From Halalkalicoccus sp. CGA53 (GTDB lineage Archaea; Halobacteriota; Halobacteria; Halobacteriales; Halalkalicoccaceae), in the NCBI RefSeq assembly GCF_036429475.1, contig NZ_CP144125.1, positions 3,241,521 through 3,305,520 of the forward strand: a stretch of 64,000 bases of DNA, in the 5' to 3' direction. A model generated the notes under the pieces. That model made no database searches. It was not told where the DNA came from and saw only the letters and a list, made by a program, of their open reading frames with translations. The position numbers were made by a program, and so were the translations under genes. Shown in pieces: positions 25,504-35,979 of this stretch (position 1 is its first letter; the number at the start of each line of letters is the position of its first letter).

Positions 25504-26343
25504 TCAGGCGAGAACCCCGTGGACCAACCGGTCCCTTGATTGCGACTCGCCGAATCGGGTATCGACGTCCGTCACCCGACCGAACCAGTACTCCCGCTCG
25601 CGTAGCAGGTCGATAGTCTCGGCGAACAACTCAGCCGAGTGATCCAGATTGCGTTTCATGATGAACCGTTTCGGGTGACCCAGTCTATCGTGTGAATCAG
25701 TTCGGAAGAGGTCCTGTAGATGGACGTTGAACACGAGCGGGGCCGGAAGCGGGGCTCTTCGTAAGTAGTGTCGGTACGGTCTGCCGAGCAGTTTGATATA
25801 GCTCTGACAGATAGGGACCCTGGTGTACGGCGTCGCAGCGATCGGTATCTCCAGGAGCTCCTCGACCTCCGCCGGTCGGTACGGATGGAGTGGTTTGTCC
25901 AAATTGTTGTACACCCCCGGCCGGTAGGAGGGAAAAACGCTGGAATCGAACTGGAACCCCTCTTGTTCCAATATGGTGAATTCGCCCGGCTCGATGTTCC
26001 CCTGTGGCGCGCGGTAGCCGATCGGATCGGAGCCGAAGTGAGATGCGAACGCCTGTTTACCGCATCTCACCTCCTCTCTGAAGTCGTAGGATTTGCTGGT
26101 GTCGTGTCCGTACGAGTGGAGGTGAAACTCCACGTCGAGTTCCGCATCGAACTGGTCGATCACCTCCGGGAACCGCTCGAGCGTCCTTCCGACGACGAAG
26201 ATACTGATCGGAATCCCGAGGTCATCGATCAAACCGATGAACTCCTCGATATACTCGAAGGTGAGATGATCGTAGCCCGGTTCATCGAAATACCAGTCGT
26301 TCTCGAGGTCGAGGGTCACACACGCGAGTTTCTCCTCACTCAC
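25504..26343 (-). CDS. Polysaccharide deacetylase (NodB homology, CE4)
   Basis: A 279-residue protein. VTLDLENDW near residue 9 supplies the catalytic and metal Asp. EFHLHSYGHDTS near 72-83 matches the H-S-x-x-H metal motif. GYRAPQGNIEP near 108 is the R-A-P motif 3, and PLVFNVHLQDLF is a later His motif. The enzyme would remove N-acetyl groups from a sugar. No signal peptide is seen, so it may act on cytoplasmic intermediates. Its start overlaps the upstream GT2 gene by 8 bases. Confidence 0.9.
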   Translation of the reverse strand: MSEEKLACVTLDLENDWYFDEPGYDHLTFEYIEEFIGLIDDLGIPISIFVVGRTLERFPEVIDQFDAELDVEFHLHSYGHDTSKSYDFREEVRCGKQAFASHFGSDPIGYRAPQGNIEPGEFTILEQEGFQFDSSVFPSYRPGVYNNLDKPLHPYRPAEVEELLEIPIAATPYTRVPICQSYIKLLGRPYRHYLRRAPLPAPLVFNVHLQDLFRTDSHDRLGHPKRFIMKRNLDHSAELFAETIDLLREREYWFGRVTDVDTRFGESQSRDRLVHGVLA

Positions 26344-27430
26344 GCACCTGGACCTCCATGCTCTCGTTCGCTTGCATGTCGAAGAGCATCGCGAACATGA
26401 TGAACATACTACCCATGGTGAAGATCATCAGGCTCATCGCCCCCCGCATGAACAGCGATCCGTCCCCGGTAAACCACACGGTCAACGACCAGATGCCGAG
26501 CAGCACTCCGATACCCACGTTGGCCGCGCCGAAGTAATAGAATAGCGCTAGCGGGTGGAAGTCCAACACCAGGTATCGTGTCTTCAATCGCCAGAGGAAG
26601 TTCCAGAGCAACATCCGTGATACTTTCCGAATGTACTCCGAATACCGGATAGAACTCGCCTCCTCCCCGTAAACGGCGGGCATCGCGACGTCTGCAACGC
26701 GCATCCCCTTCGCGTTCAGTTTCACCAAGAGGTCGTTGCAGTAGCCGTAGTACTCGTACATCCCCTCAATGCCGACGTTGTCGAGGGCGCGGAAACTGAT
26801 CGCGGTGTAGCCGTTCTGCGGATCCATCGTCTTCCAGTAGCCACTCGCGATCTTGGTCAGGAAGGTGAGTATCGCGTTCCCGACGAACCGGAAGGGAGGC
26901 ATCTCCTCACGGAAGTCCTTATACAGAAGGCGATTGCCCTTCGCGTAATCCGCATCTCCCTCGACGATCGGATCGAGCAGGCGTGACATCTGCGAGAGGT
27001 CCATCTGGCCGTCCCCGTCGACGGTCACGGTGACGTCTATATTGTCCATCAGCGCGGCGAGGTACCCGGTCTTGATCGCCCCACCAGCACCCCTGTTCGA
27101 GATGTGTTTGATCGGGAGGACGCGGCCAATCGGCTCGGTGACGATCGCCCGATTCATGAGCAGTTCCTCGTTCTGTGTGAAGCCACCGTCCGTCTGGGCA
27201 TTTCCCTGAATACTCACTTCGTGATCTGGTACCATCTCCGGCGGCACATCGCCCAGTTCGACGTCCTCCTGAGCCGACGCGAGTACCTCTTCCCAGGTTC
27301 CGTCGGTCGAGCAATCGTCGATAATGTAAACCCGATCCACGTACCTCGGCATTCCAGTGATCACGTCACCTATCAATCCTTCTTCGTTGTACGCCGGCAC
27401 CACGACGCCGATGCTGTGATCGTTATACAT
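26336..27430 (-). CDS. Family 2 glycosyltransferase with membrane tail (dolichol-phosphate type)
   Basis: A 364-residue protein. HSIGVVVPAYNEEGLIGDVI opens a GT-A domain. YIIDDCSTDGTWEEV carries the nucleotide-binding Asp residues and VTVDGDGQMD near 133 the metal motif. GYTAISFRALDN and YGYCNDLLVKLNAKG complete the fold. A long insert (about 57-92) separates the first motifs. Two or three helices span 288-356. The layout resembles dolichyl-phosphate glucose or GlcNAc synthases that charge the lipid carrier. It is the first gene of the minus-strand run. The 344-base gap upstream holds AT-rich promoter-like sequence. Confidence 0.88.
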   Translation of the reverse strand: MYNDHSIGVVVPAYNEEGLIGDVITGMPRYVDRVYIIDDCSTDGTWEEVLASAQEDVELGDVPPEMVPDHEVSIQGNAQTDGGFTQNEELLMNRAIVTEPIGRVLPIKHISNRGAGGAIKTGYLAALMDNIDVTVTVDGDGQMDLSQMSRLLDPIVEGDADYAKGNRLLYKDFREEMPPFRFVGNAILTFLTKIASGYWKTMDPQNGYTAISFRALDNVGIEGMYEYYGYCNDLLVKLNAKGMRVADVAMPAVYGEEASSIRYSEYIRKVSRMLLWNFLWRLKTRYLVLDFHPLALFYYFGAANVGIGVLLGIWSLTVWFTGDGSLFMRGAMSLMIFTMGSMFIMFAMLFDMQANESMEVQVRE

Positions 27431-27774
27431 GGATCACTCCCGTCGCGGTTGCCTGATCGTTTCGCCTTCTCATTCTTTGTCGAGATCTTCTACGCATTCA
27501 TTTCCCTCCCCTGACAACCGATCCTATTCGGTTGTCATCCCCGCCACTGAGATCCCGAGTTATACCAGTCGCAGTATTCGGGGACCTGTGTCATCCGTTG
27601 TTCACCATACTGGTACATATATATACGAGACATTTTAGATCAAATGCGAATTAAAACGTGGTGTAACCAGTGGTTTAACGAGCGCATCCTTGAGGTATCG
27701 GGGAGCGGGACCCCAGGTAGTTCCTAATTAATCGAAGGATTAAACGGTGATCTCCAAAGGTCATCCCCCAGCCG
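27431..27774. other. Promoter-bearing gap between two minus-strand operons
   Basis: No gene is seen. ACATATATATACGAG near 27616-27630 is TATA-like and could serve the GT2 operon with a long leader. The end of the DUF1616 gene lies at 27775. No strong hairpin terminator was seen. Confidence 0.4.
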
Positions 27775-28776
27775 TCATTCCACGTCCACCCAAATATGTA
27801 ACGACCGGTAGGCGTTCTCCCGCGTCGGTTCGCTCGGCGGGTCGTCTTTGTACAGGAGGTACGTGAGGCGAAGGTCCTCACCGGTCATCGTCGGTGTCAC
27901 CTCGTGTTCAATCATCTCCGATTCATTGTGGGCGAGCGTTGTCCCGAGCCGGTCGACCTCCTCGCGTTCGACAACCGTCGAGTCGTTGCCCTCGGTGTCG
28001 ACTCGTTGGAGCTGGATCACCACGCTATACTCGACGGTCTCGTGTTCGCGATTCTCGATACCAGCGACGAGCGGCTGGCTCTCCCCGGAGACGAACTCCT
28101 CGGGGTAGCCCGCCGCGACGTACTCCCCGTCGTCTCCCTCGGTCACGAGGTAGAACTCGGTGAAACGTTCGCCCTGCTGTGGCGAGGCGATCGCGTAGCC
28201 CATCGTGGCGAGCGCGAGGACGATCGAGAGCGCGAGCGCGACGTTTACCGCCGCCTCGACCCTGTCATCTGGATCGAACAGCTCCGTTCGTGCGCGCTCG
28301 GTCCACGTTCGCCACGGAACGGAAAAGCGCTCGTCGGGCGAGAGCGCCTGTCGTCGCGCCGCGGCGACCGCGACGCAGACGAGCGTGAACCCGCTCAGGC
28401 TGAGAACGATCGGTCCGAATCCGAGCCCCCAGGGCGAAAAGGTAAGCACAAGGCCGATCAGCGGCACGAGCGCGACGCTCATTCCAAAGCCGAGCGCGAG
28501 CCGTTCGACCCAGTCGATCCCCCGGTTCTCGTCGATTCCCTCGCCGTCGGGCCTCGGCGACTCGCCTCGCTCCGGAAAGAGCGCCGCAATGAACGCATAC
28601 CCTGGCAGGAAGAGGACGAACACAAGCCCCGAGAGCACGCGAATCGCCGACTCGTTCACGACCGGAACGAGTGTCGATGCGACGGCGAGAATGGTCAGAG
28701 CGACGACACCCACGAGGTCCGCTGGGAGCCTCCGAACCGGCTCAGGTATGAGCAGAGCGAGGTCCCGACGATTCAT
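27775..28776 (-). CDS. DUF1616 membrane protein
   Basis: A 333-residue protein with four hydrophobic helices in the first 160 residues (VGVVALTILAVASTL, LSGLVFVLFLPGYAFIAALF, LGFGMSVALVPLIGLVL, LSGFTLVCVAVAAAR) and a fifth near 180-198. An external domain of about 130 residues ends YLLYKDDPPSEPTRENAYRS. The LPGY-x-(2)-AALFP segment is characteristic of DUF1616. Such proteins accompany archaeal surface-glycan or S-layer genes, with unknown function. It is 44 bases downstream of the DUF4129-type gene, probably in one operon. Confidence 0.85.
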   Translation of the reverse strand: MNRRDLALLIPEPVRRLPADLVGVVALTILAVASTLVPVVNESAIRVLSGLVFVLFLPGYAFIAALFPERGESPRPDGEGIDENRGIDWVERLALGFGMSVALVPLIGLVLTFSPWGLGFGPIVLSLSGFTLVCVAVAAARRQALSPDERFSVPWRTWTERARTELFDPDDRVEAAVNVALALSIVLALATMGYAIASPQQGERFTEFYLVTEGDDGEYVAAGYPEEFVSGESQPLVAGIENREHETVEYSVVIQLQRVDTEGNDSTVVEREEVDRLGTTLAHNESEMIEHEVTPTMTGEDLRLTYLLYKDDPPSEPTRENAYRSLHIWVDVE

Positions 28777-28820
28777 CTTTTCAAAATATCCCCTACTCGG
28801 TCATAAAACGGATGCATCGT

Positions 28821-30848
28821 CTACGACTCCGCGAAACGTTCGGCATCACCGATCGCCTCGTCTGCCACGTCGGTTGGCGTCGAATACGGTGCGTATACAG
28901 CGGTTTCGTATCGCGTTGTGAGCGACTTCAGGCAATCGATTTCCTTCTCCGAGAGCCCCTCTGCGAGGCAGGTCTGGTAGAACTCCCAGTGGGTCATCGC
29001 TTCCGATGGTCCGCGCCCAAGCGCGAGTCTCGCTGCGGCGTACGCGGACTGGATCGCTCGATCCGTCTCGCCCGCTCGAAGTCGTTTGCGTGCGGCGAGG
29101 AGGAGCGCTCTAATCGCCTGGGCGTTCGTCGTTACCCCGGTAGCACCGGGTAGCTCATTCTCCCCTTCGATCTCATCTTCGGTCCCCCGGGAGGCTCTCC
29201 GTCGGCTGATACCCACGGCGAGAGCCACACCCATAACTGCCACGAGTGCGGAGAGGAGAAGTGTGTCTCCCGAGACCGGGATGCCATACGAATCCAAGAG
29301 ACCGTCTAAGCTGCCTGCACCATCCCCGTCGTTCAGGTCGAGTGTCATCGATACTTCCGCGTCTTCGATGTTGCTCCCCGGGTCCGCGTAGGTGACGGTT
29401 ACTGTGGCGGTAGGTTCGTCGGGGAGGGTGATCGTTCGTTCGAACGTCCCCTCATCGGTAGTTCGGACCTCGGTTCTGGCCCCCTCGACGTCGATTTCGA
29501 TCGTTTGATTGGGAAGCGCCTCGCCAGCCGTTGTGCTTAGTTCTCCCGCAATGATCGCGCCGTCTTCACCCGTCGGTTCGACGCGTACCTCAAGGTCACT
29601 TTGGGTTTCCGTGATCGAAACCGGCACAATCGCTTCCGAATTGGAGAGGGCTTGATCCTCCAGATCGGTAAGCACGCGAACGTCGGCATCCCCGGATGGG
29701 ACGTTCGCGGGAACCGTCGTGTTTACTGTGAACGTCCCGTTCTGGGTCGTCTCCGTCCGATCGTACTCCTCACCGTCGACCACGAGCACCACTGGCACTG
29801 CGTCAACCGCCACGTCGTCCGCACTTACCGTGCCGTTCACCATGAGGTCGTCACCGAACGCCGCGCTCTCCGTGTTCTCGGTCACCTCGGTCGTCGAATC
29901 GACCTGTTCGACAGAGACCGGTACGGTTGCGTTCGATCCCACGTACGGAGACCCACGCTCCGGTACGTACTCGACTTCGAGCGCGCTCGCGTCAAGCGGG
30001 AGCACCGTCGGTCGGTACGGTACGCTGAACGAACCGGTGGCGGTGGTCGTCGTGCTCAGCCGTTGTCCTTCGATCTCGAGGGCGATCGGTTCGTTCGTTA
30101 CCGGTTCTCCCTCGACGGTTTGTACCGTCCCTGAGAGCGTCATTGGCTCACGAAACGAGATCTCCGTCGGATCGCCATCTACGCTGAGCTCCGTCTCTAC
30201 GAACTCCCGTTCTCTGACTTCAGAATGTTGACTGTCGATCTCGGAGCGGATGTTTTCGACCGACTCACGTTCAGCGCTCGTGTCCCTGCCCGTCTCCTCT
30301 TCGATACGATCGTACTCGTCGTCCGCGCGGTCGGCTCTTTCCTCGATCGAGGCAGCGAGTTCGTCGAGATCGCGGGCGAGGTCTCGAGCACGGTCTCCAT
30401 CGCCGTCCTCAACCGCGTCTTGGTACTCTTCGTACGTACGCTCGTACGCCTCCACGTCGTCGGTGAGGTTGCGCTGGTTCTCCACCGCTTCCTCGAACTC
30501 CTCCGCCGTTCGCCGCTCTTCGTCCTCGGTTTCTTCGTCCTCGCTGTCTTCGACCTCCGCGTATCTCCCGAGCAGTTCGTCGTACTCCTCTCCAACGGCA
30601 TCGCGTGCGCCATCATACTGGCGTTCGCTCAACAGTACGGAACTCTCACCGAGGCGGTCGTCGAGCCGGTCGCGTAACCACTGGCTGACGGCGCTTTCGT
30701 TACCCTCCACCTCTGCCTCGTCTGGGTGTTCGTGTTCGGTCGTCTCGTTCGACGGGTCGGCGACCCCGACTGCTCCAAAGGCTCCGAGGAGGCAGACACC
30801 GACGATGAGCACCGAGCCCGCGAGGACCAGACGCCGGTTCGATAACAC
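28821..30848 (-). CDS. Surface-anchored coiled-coil/Ig-like protein with DUF4129-type cytoplasmic tail
   Basis: A 675-residue GTG-started protein. It has a signal-anchor (LVLAGSVLIVGVCLLGAFGA) and then an acidic region with strong coiled-coil character (about 50-210). At least four beta-sandwich (Big/CARDB-like) repeats follow from 220 to 520, each with GT-V and NGTF/GSFSV strand motifs. A single helix (LLLSALVAVMGVALAVGIS) near 545 precedes a tail of about 110 residues, with AIRALLLAARKRLRAGETDR and WEFYQTCLAEGLSEKE. That tail resembles the C-terminal DUF4129 domain found next to MoxR and DUF58. It is probably a large extracellular scaffold sensing or supporting the envelope. Confidence 0.75.
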   Translation of the reverse strand: MLSNRRLVLAGSVLIVGVCLLGAFGAVGVADPSNETTEHEHPDEAEVEGNESAVSQWLRDRLDDRLGESSVLLSERQYDGARDAVGEEYDELLGRYAEVEDSEDEETEDEERRTAEEFEEAVENQRNLTDDVEAYERTYEEYQDAVEDGDGDRARDLARDLDELAASIEERADRADDEYDRIEEETGRDTSAERESVENIRSEIDSQHSEVREREFVETELSVDGDPTEISFREPMTLSGTVQTVEGEPVTNEPIALEIEGQRLSTTTTATGSFSVPYRPTVLPLDASALEVEYVPERGSPYVGSNATVPVSVEQVDSTTEVTENTESAAFGDDLMVNGTVSADDVAVDAVPVVLVVDGEEYDRTETTQNGTFTVNTTVPANVPSGDADVRVLTDLEDQALSNSEAIVPVSITETQSDLEVRVEPTGEDGAIIAGELSTTAGEALPNQTIEIDVEGARTEVRTTDEGTFERTITLPDEPTATVTVTYADPGSNIEDAEVSMTLDLNDGDGAGSLDGLLDSYGIPVSGDTLLLSALVAVMGVALAVGISRRRASRGTEDEIEGENELPGATGVTTNAQAIRALLLAARKRLRAGETDRAIQSAYAAARLALGRGPSEAMTHWEFYQTCLAEGLSEKEIDCLKSLTTRYETAVYAPYSTPTDVADEAIGDAERFAES

Positions 30849-30925
30849 TGAACGTTATACATCGAGGACGGTAAAACATCTTACTATCCGGAAGGTTCAA
30901 CTAGCGGACCGAGTTCTATCAGTGT

Positions 30926-32371
30926 ATGCGGTTCACACGCCGGTACTGGGCGACGGCTTCGCTCGTCGCCGTCCTTTCCGGGGGAGCGGTCGTGCTCGTC
31001 CAGCCGGTGCTGTTTTTCGGTGCGGCACTCGTCGGAGGGTGGCTACTGGCGAGACAGTTTGCTTTCGTCGACGAACTCAACTCGACTGTCGAGAGCCTCG
31101 AACTGTCACAGACGCTCGAGAAGGAGCGTGCGGTCTCCGGGACGCCCGTACCTCTCGTCGTAACGGCGTCACTTCAGACCCCCGCAACGCTGGACATCCA
31201 CGTCCGCGGCGGCGTGCCGGTTACCGCGAGTGCCTCGAGCCAGGCAGAGTTCACGATCGAACCGGGTGTGACCGAGGAATCGCGAGTGATCGACTTACAG
31301 TGGGGGGTCGCCGGTAAGTTCACTCTACAGGAGGCAGCGGTTACCGCTGCAGATCCGTATGGGCTGTTCACCGAGCAGGTTTCGATGGGGACCACACCTA
31401 CGATCACTGTCGAGCCCCGGGGACCGCGGTCCGTACACCTCGGTCGGGCAGGGGAGCAAGTCAGGCGCGCACTCGGTGATCACGAAGTCGATCCGCTCGA
31501 CGTCGGCCTCGAACCGGAGGAGGTCCGGCAGTACGTCCCAGGTGATGCCGTTCGAATGATCGACTGGAAGGCGACGGCGAGGTTCGACTTCCCCCACGTC
31601 CGTACGTTCGAGACGGAGACGGATCGAACGACGATCCTCATCATGGACCATCGGGGGCCCATGGGGATGGGCCACGAAGGCGAGACGAAACTCGACTACG
31701 CCCGCCATGCGGGCTTGCTGTTCGCGAGGGAAGCGCGAGCACGACGTGACCCGTTGGGGTTTTACGCCGTAAGCGGGGACGGAACCAGCCTGAGGCACCC
31801 GCCGACGGGGACGAACCGTGGCTACGCAGCGATCAGAGCCCATCTGTACGACCTGAACGTGAACGAAGCGGGCGATGTCAGTCACAGAGGAGGGCCGTTG
31901 ATGAGAAAGAATCGGCGGACTGCCGGGCGCCTCATAGGCGACGACTCTCCGTTTGCGATCACGCTTAGGACGTATCTAACTCATGGAGATAGTTCAGTTG
32001 TGAACACGGAACGAAAGCCGTTACTCGCGTGCACCAGAATGCACGTCGACCGACAACAGGGAGCGACCCGGACGGTGATCGTAACCGATGACTCGCACGG
32101 AGAGGAGGTCCGTGAGGCAGCAATGATCGCTCGACGTGGGAACAATCGGGTGGTCGTCGTGCTTACGCCGACTGTGCTGTTCGAACCAGAGGGACTGGGA
32201 GACCTCGCTACCGCCTACGACCGATACGTGGAGTTCGAGAGATTTCGACGGTCACTCGACGTAATCGACCGCGTGGAAGCGCTCGAACTCGGCCCGGGTG
32301 AACGACTCTCGGCTGTCTTAAATGCCGGCGAAAGAAGGAGTCCGGAAAGAAGGAGTCCGGCGAGGTCATGA
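30926..32371 (+). CDS. DUF58 family protein (vWA-like), MoxR partner
   Basis: A 481-residue protein. Two N-terminal helices (ASLVAVLSGGAVVLVQPVLF and onward) are followed by a beta-domain. The DUF58 signature is VRQYVPGDAVRMIDWKATAR near 204-223. TTILIMDHRGPMG is a MIDAS-like strand near 236-248. MoxR/DUF58 pairs act in assembly or activation of envelope or enzyme complexes. A 15-bp perfect tandem duplication (GAAAGAAGGAGTCCG, 32330-32359) encodes the repeated RRSPE tail. The gene diverges from the DUF4129-type gene across 77 bases. It overlaps its downstream neighbour by 4 bases. Confidence 0.88.
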   Translation: MRFTRRYWATASLVAVLSGGAVVLVQPVLFFGAALVGGWLLARQFAFVDELNSTVESLELSQTLEKERAVSGTPVPLVVTASLQTPATLDIHVRGGVPVTASASSQAEFTIEPGVTEESRVIDLQWGVAGKFTLQEAAVTAADPYGLFTEQVSMGTTPTITVEPRGPRSVHLGRAGEQVRRALGDHEVDPLDVGLEPEEVRQYVPGDAVRMIDWKATARFDFPHVRTFETETDRTTILIMDHRGPMGMGHEGETKLDYARHAGLLFAREARARRDPLGFYAVSGDGTSLRHPPTGTNRGYAAIRAHLYDLNVNEAGDVSHRGGPLMRKNRRTAGRLIGDDSPFAITLRTYLTHGDSSVVNTERKPLLACTRMHVDRQQGATRTVIVTDDSHGEEVREAAMIARRGNNRVVVVLTPTVLFEPEGLGDLATAYDRYVEFERFRRSLDVIDRVEALELGPGERLSAVLNAGERRSPERRSPARS

Positions 32372-32841
32372 CCGAGACGGATCGGTTCCCAGAGCGGACG
32401 CAGACACCCACCTGGATCGGCTCCATCGCGTTGCTGGCAACCGTCTCGGCGTTCGCACTCGTCGGGGGAATCCAGGGTGGAGTCGCTGCGACGGCACTTG
32501 TGCCGATCTGGTTACTCCTACCCGGGATATACGTCGTCGCGTTCGGTCACATCCTGCTCGCGGCGTTCGTCGGTGACCTCAGCGTCGTCTCGGTACTCGC
32601 AGTCGAGATCGGTTTGTTACTCCTCCTTGCGGACGCAGCGTACGCCCATCATCGACCTGGGACGCTCTTCGCGAACGCTGTCTTCGCCGCTGGTGGACTC
32701 GTCGTTGTCGTCGCCGTGATACTGGCTGGAGATGGGAGACTGTGGATCACGGCCGGCGGCCTATTATTCGCGTTCGGAGCAGCTGCATACGGGATTCATC
32801 GGTACGAACTCGTTTCATTGGGAGTGCTGACAGATGAGTAA
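32368..32841 (+). CDS. Small polytopic membrane protein of the DUF58 operon
   Basis: A 157-residue protein of almost continuous hydrophobic helices (about five): IGSIALLATVSAFALVGGIQ, ALVPIWLLLPGIYVVAFGHI, LLAAFVGDLSVVSVLAVEIG, LFANAVFAAGGLVVVVAVIL and ITAGGLLFAFGAAAYGI. It overlaps DUF58 (ATGA) upstream and the next gene by 8 bases, a strongly coupled trio. It probably forms a membrane complex with them. I do not recognise a named family. Confidence 0.8.
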   Translation: MTETDRFPERTQTPTWIGSIALLATVSAFALVGGIQGGVAATALVPIWLLLPGIYVVAFGHILLAAFVGDLSVVSVLAVEIGLLLLLADAAYAHHRPGTLFANAVFAAGGLVVVVAVILAGDGRLWITAGGLLFAFGAAAYGIHRYELVSLGVLTDE

Positions 32842-33673
32842 CCAAGACCAACTGAATACGGAACCGCTGGGGACACAAGCAGGGTTGGTCGCCCAGATCA
32901 GACTGCTGGAAGCGGAGAACGAACGGCTCAGGGAACGGCTCGCGGATTCACGGCGAGCCCGTCACCGGAAAGCTGCGCTCTCGCTCGCTACAATGGGAGC
33001 CGGCGCCATCGGAAGCGCGATTCTCTTTCCGGTCGCACGCGACGTCCTGCTCGCGCTCGGAGGCACCGGACTGTTCGCTGCGGTCCTGATCATCTATCTC
33101 ACACCCGAGAGATTCGTCTCTGCTGCCGTTGGTGAACGGATCTTCGAAGCGCTCGAGAGTGACCGATCGGCGATCATCAGCGAGCTAGAGCTACGAGAGC
33201 AGCAGGTCTACCTTCCAATCGAGATGGAGTCTCGGAGAGGCGTTCGGCTGTTCGTCCCTCAGTATCGCGAGTACGAGCGCCCTTCAGACGACGAACTCGG
33301 TGCCTTCTTCGTCACCCCGTCGAACGAACTGGCCCGCGGGGTGGCGTTCGAGCCGACCGGGTACGCGCTTTACGACGAGCTTCGACGGACCGTTCGAGGG
33401 GGCTTCACTGACGACGTTCCAGTACTCGCCACCCAGGTCGCTGATGGAATCGCCGAATCGTTGGAACTGGTCGAGACAGCTACAGCTGACGTCGAAGAGG
33501 GACGGGTTTCGGTCGCGGTTACGAACAGCGCATACGGCCCCGTTGACCGCCTCGATCATCCGGTCGCTTCGGTCGTCGGTGTGACGCTCGCCGCGGAGCT
33601 CGGTACTCCAGTCACGATGGACGTAACGAGCACGACCGATGCGGATTACTTGATCACCGGTCGTTGGGAGTAG
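32834..33673 (+). CDS. Haloarchaeal protein with coiled coil and two membrane helices, DUF58-associated
   Basis: A 279-residue protein. A coiled coil at about 20-48 (IRLLEAENERLRERLADSRR) precedes a hydrophobic hairpin (ALSLATMGAGAIGSAILFPV; LLALGGTGLFAAVLIIYLTP). A soluble domain of about 190 residues follows. It includes LREQQVYLPIEMESRRGVRL and a C-terminal repeat-like part (VSVAVTNSAYGPVDRLDHPV). It is the last gene of the DUF58 operon. Its 3' end overlaps a convergent zinc-ribbon gene by 20 bases. Confidence 0.75.
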   Translation: MSNQDQLNTEPLGTQAGLVAQIRLLEAENERLRERLADSRRARHRKAALSLATMGAGAIGSAILFPVARDVLLALGGTGLFAAVLIIYLTPERFVSAAVGERIFEALESDRSAIISELELREQQVYLPIEMESRRGVRLFVPQYREYERPSDDELGAFFVTPSNELARGVAFEPTGYALYDELRRTVRGGFTDDVPVLATQVADGIAESLELVETATADVEEGRVSVAVTNSAYGPVDRLDHPVASVVGVTLAAELGTPVTMDVTSTTDADYLITGRWE

Positions 33674-33797
33674 AAGAAGCGTTTTGGTCTATCTCAGACC
33701 CGCAAGCAGTACAGAGATCAGATTGCCATTCGACGGTCACACGTATCTCCGTGTCCCGACCGCACTCCGGACAGTGTGCTAACCGAGTAATACTCAT
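33654..33797 (-). CDS. 47-residue zinc-ribbon (CPxCG-type) protein
   Basis: ATG 33797-33795 to TGA 33656-33654 encodes 47 residues. Two C-x-x-C knuckles are visible: HCPECGRDTE (Cys 9 and 12) and LCTACGSE (Cys 29 and 32), spaced as in a four-Cys zinc ribbon. Small CPxCG proteins are common in haloarchaea and often regulate or bind partners. It overlaps the convergent operon by 20 bases. It lies 107 bases past the MoxR stop on the same strand, with AT-rich TTTAAAT near 33833-33839 that could be its own promoter. Confidence 0.75.
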   Translation of the reverse strand: MSITRLAHCPECGRDTEIRVTVEWQSDLCTACGSEIDQNASSTPNDR

Positions 33798-33904
33798 CAC
33801 TTGTTTAATGGGCGGTAAGAATATGACTCTAATTTAAATAACCAGGGAGGTTACTGCCAGCTATAAAAAACTACCAGGGGAGTTTTTCAGTTGAAATTAT
33901 TCTT

Positions 33905-34892
<988 letters not shown>

Positions 34893-34900
<8 letters not shown>

Positions 34901-35978
34901 TACTATCGTCTCTCTTCCGACGCGACATAACGGCTGTGACTACACGATCCCGCCGTTCGGCATCCCACTCTGGATACCGATCGTCGAGCATCGACCGCAT
35001 CTCACGCTCTGTCGGAACGTCCGGCGTCCGCTTGCCAATCGTCGGTTTCAGCCGCCGTAAACGGACACCGGCCCGTTTTAGCGTCGACCATCGGTAGACA
35101 GCCCCGATACCCAGTATGATGCTCCCGCCGAGGATCGCCTGCATCGACATCGACTCGCGAAGGGTTAAAACCGCTGCAGTGAGCGGCGGGATCTCACCGG
35201 TATGAGAGGTGTCGAAGACCACTCGGTCGTGTGTCGAGAGGAGTCCGTGGACGAACGCCCTGTTGCCCTCACGTTCGAGCATCGCGTTGATGAACACGCT
35301 CGGATCGCTGACTGTGACGACCTCTCCATCGCCAACCGGTTCCGCAGTGACGACCGGGTAGGGACCCATCTCGTCGCCCTCGGTGAGTTCTCCGGTACGG
35401 GTTCGATCGAGATATGCGAACTCCGAACTGCGAACGAGAACGGTCGCATCGCCTTCATCGAGCGCAGACCCGTGATTGAGCGTCAGCTCTTCGACCCCGA
35501 TCAGATACGGATGTGCGGCCACCTCCGGAGCGACGACGAGCGCGGGTGACCGATAGTAGCTGCGTTCGTCCCGGAGTGGATCGCCGTCGATACGTGCACT
35601 CGCACCGAGATCCTCTAGTAGAGGGTTCGTATGCGGTCCGTAGGCGTCCGCGACGACGAGCGTCCCACCCCCCTCAACGAATGCGGTAAGGCGGTCGCGG
35701 TCGGCAATCTCGTACGGCTCGTTCGGTGCGAGAACGAACACTACCGACCCCTCCTCCGGTAGCTCCTCATATCGCTCGGTATTAGTCAGAACGATCGTCT
35801 CCGCGTCCGCTGACTCCGCCTCTCCCCGCAGCTCCGACGTGCCCTCCCACGAGGGTGTGAAGGCGCCGAACGCGACACCGGAGATGCTCGCCGCAACGAC
35901 AACCGTCACTACGACGACGGCGCCGAGGCCGATCGCGAGCAGTTCGGGGTACGTTCGGTTCGTAGGAATCCAGTCCAT
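34893..35978 (-). CDS. DUF4350 membrane-anchored protein
   Basis: A 361-residue protein. An N-terminal helix (LLAIGLGAVVVVTVVVAASI) is followed by an external domain with VVFVLAPNEPYEIADRDRLT and FVEGGGTLVVADAYGP, the DUF4350/GATase-like core. A second helix near 290-308 (QAILGGSIILGIGAVYRW) and a basic cytoplasmic tail end it. DUF4350 proteins regularly accompany MoxR and DUF58. The substrate or partner outside the membrane is unknown. It is coupled to MoxR. Confidence 0.85.
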
Positions 35979-35979
35979 C

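Noticed and set aside
27904-28806. Plus-strand frame of 300 codons over the DUF1616 gene
   Set aside because: Antisense to a clear membrane protein. The translation is a low-complexity Arg/Asp-rich shadow typical of GC-rich DNA.
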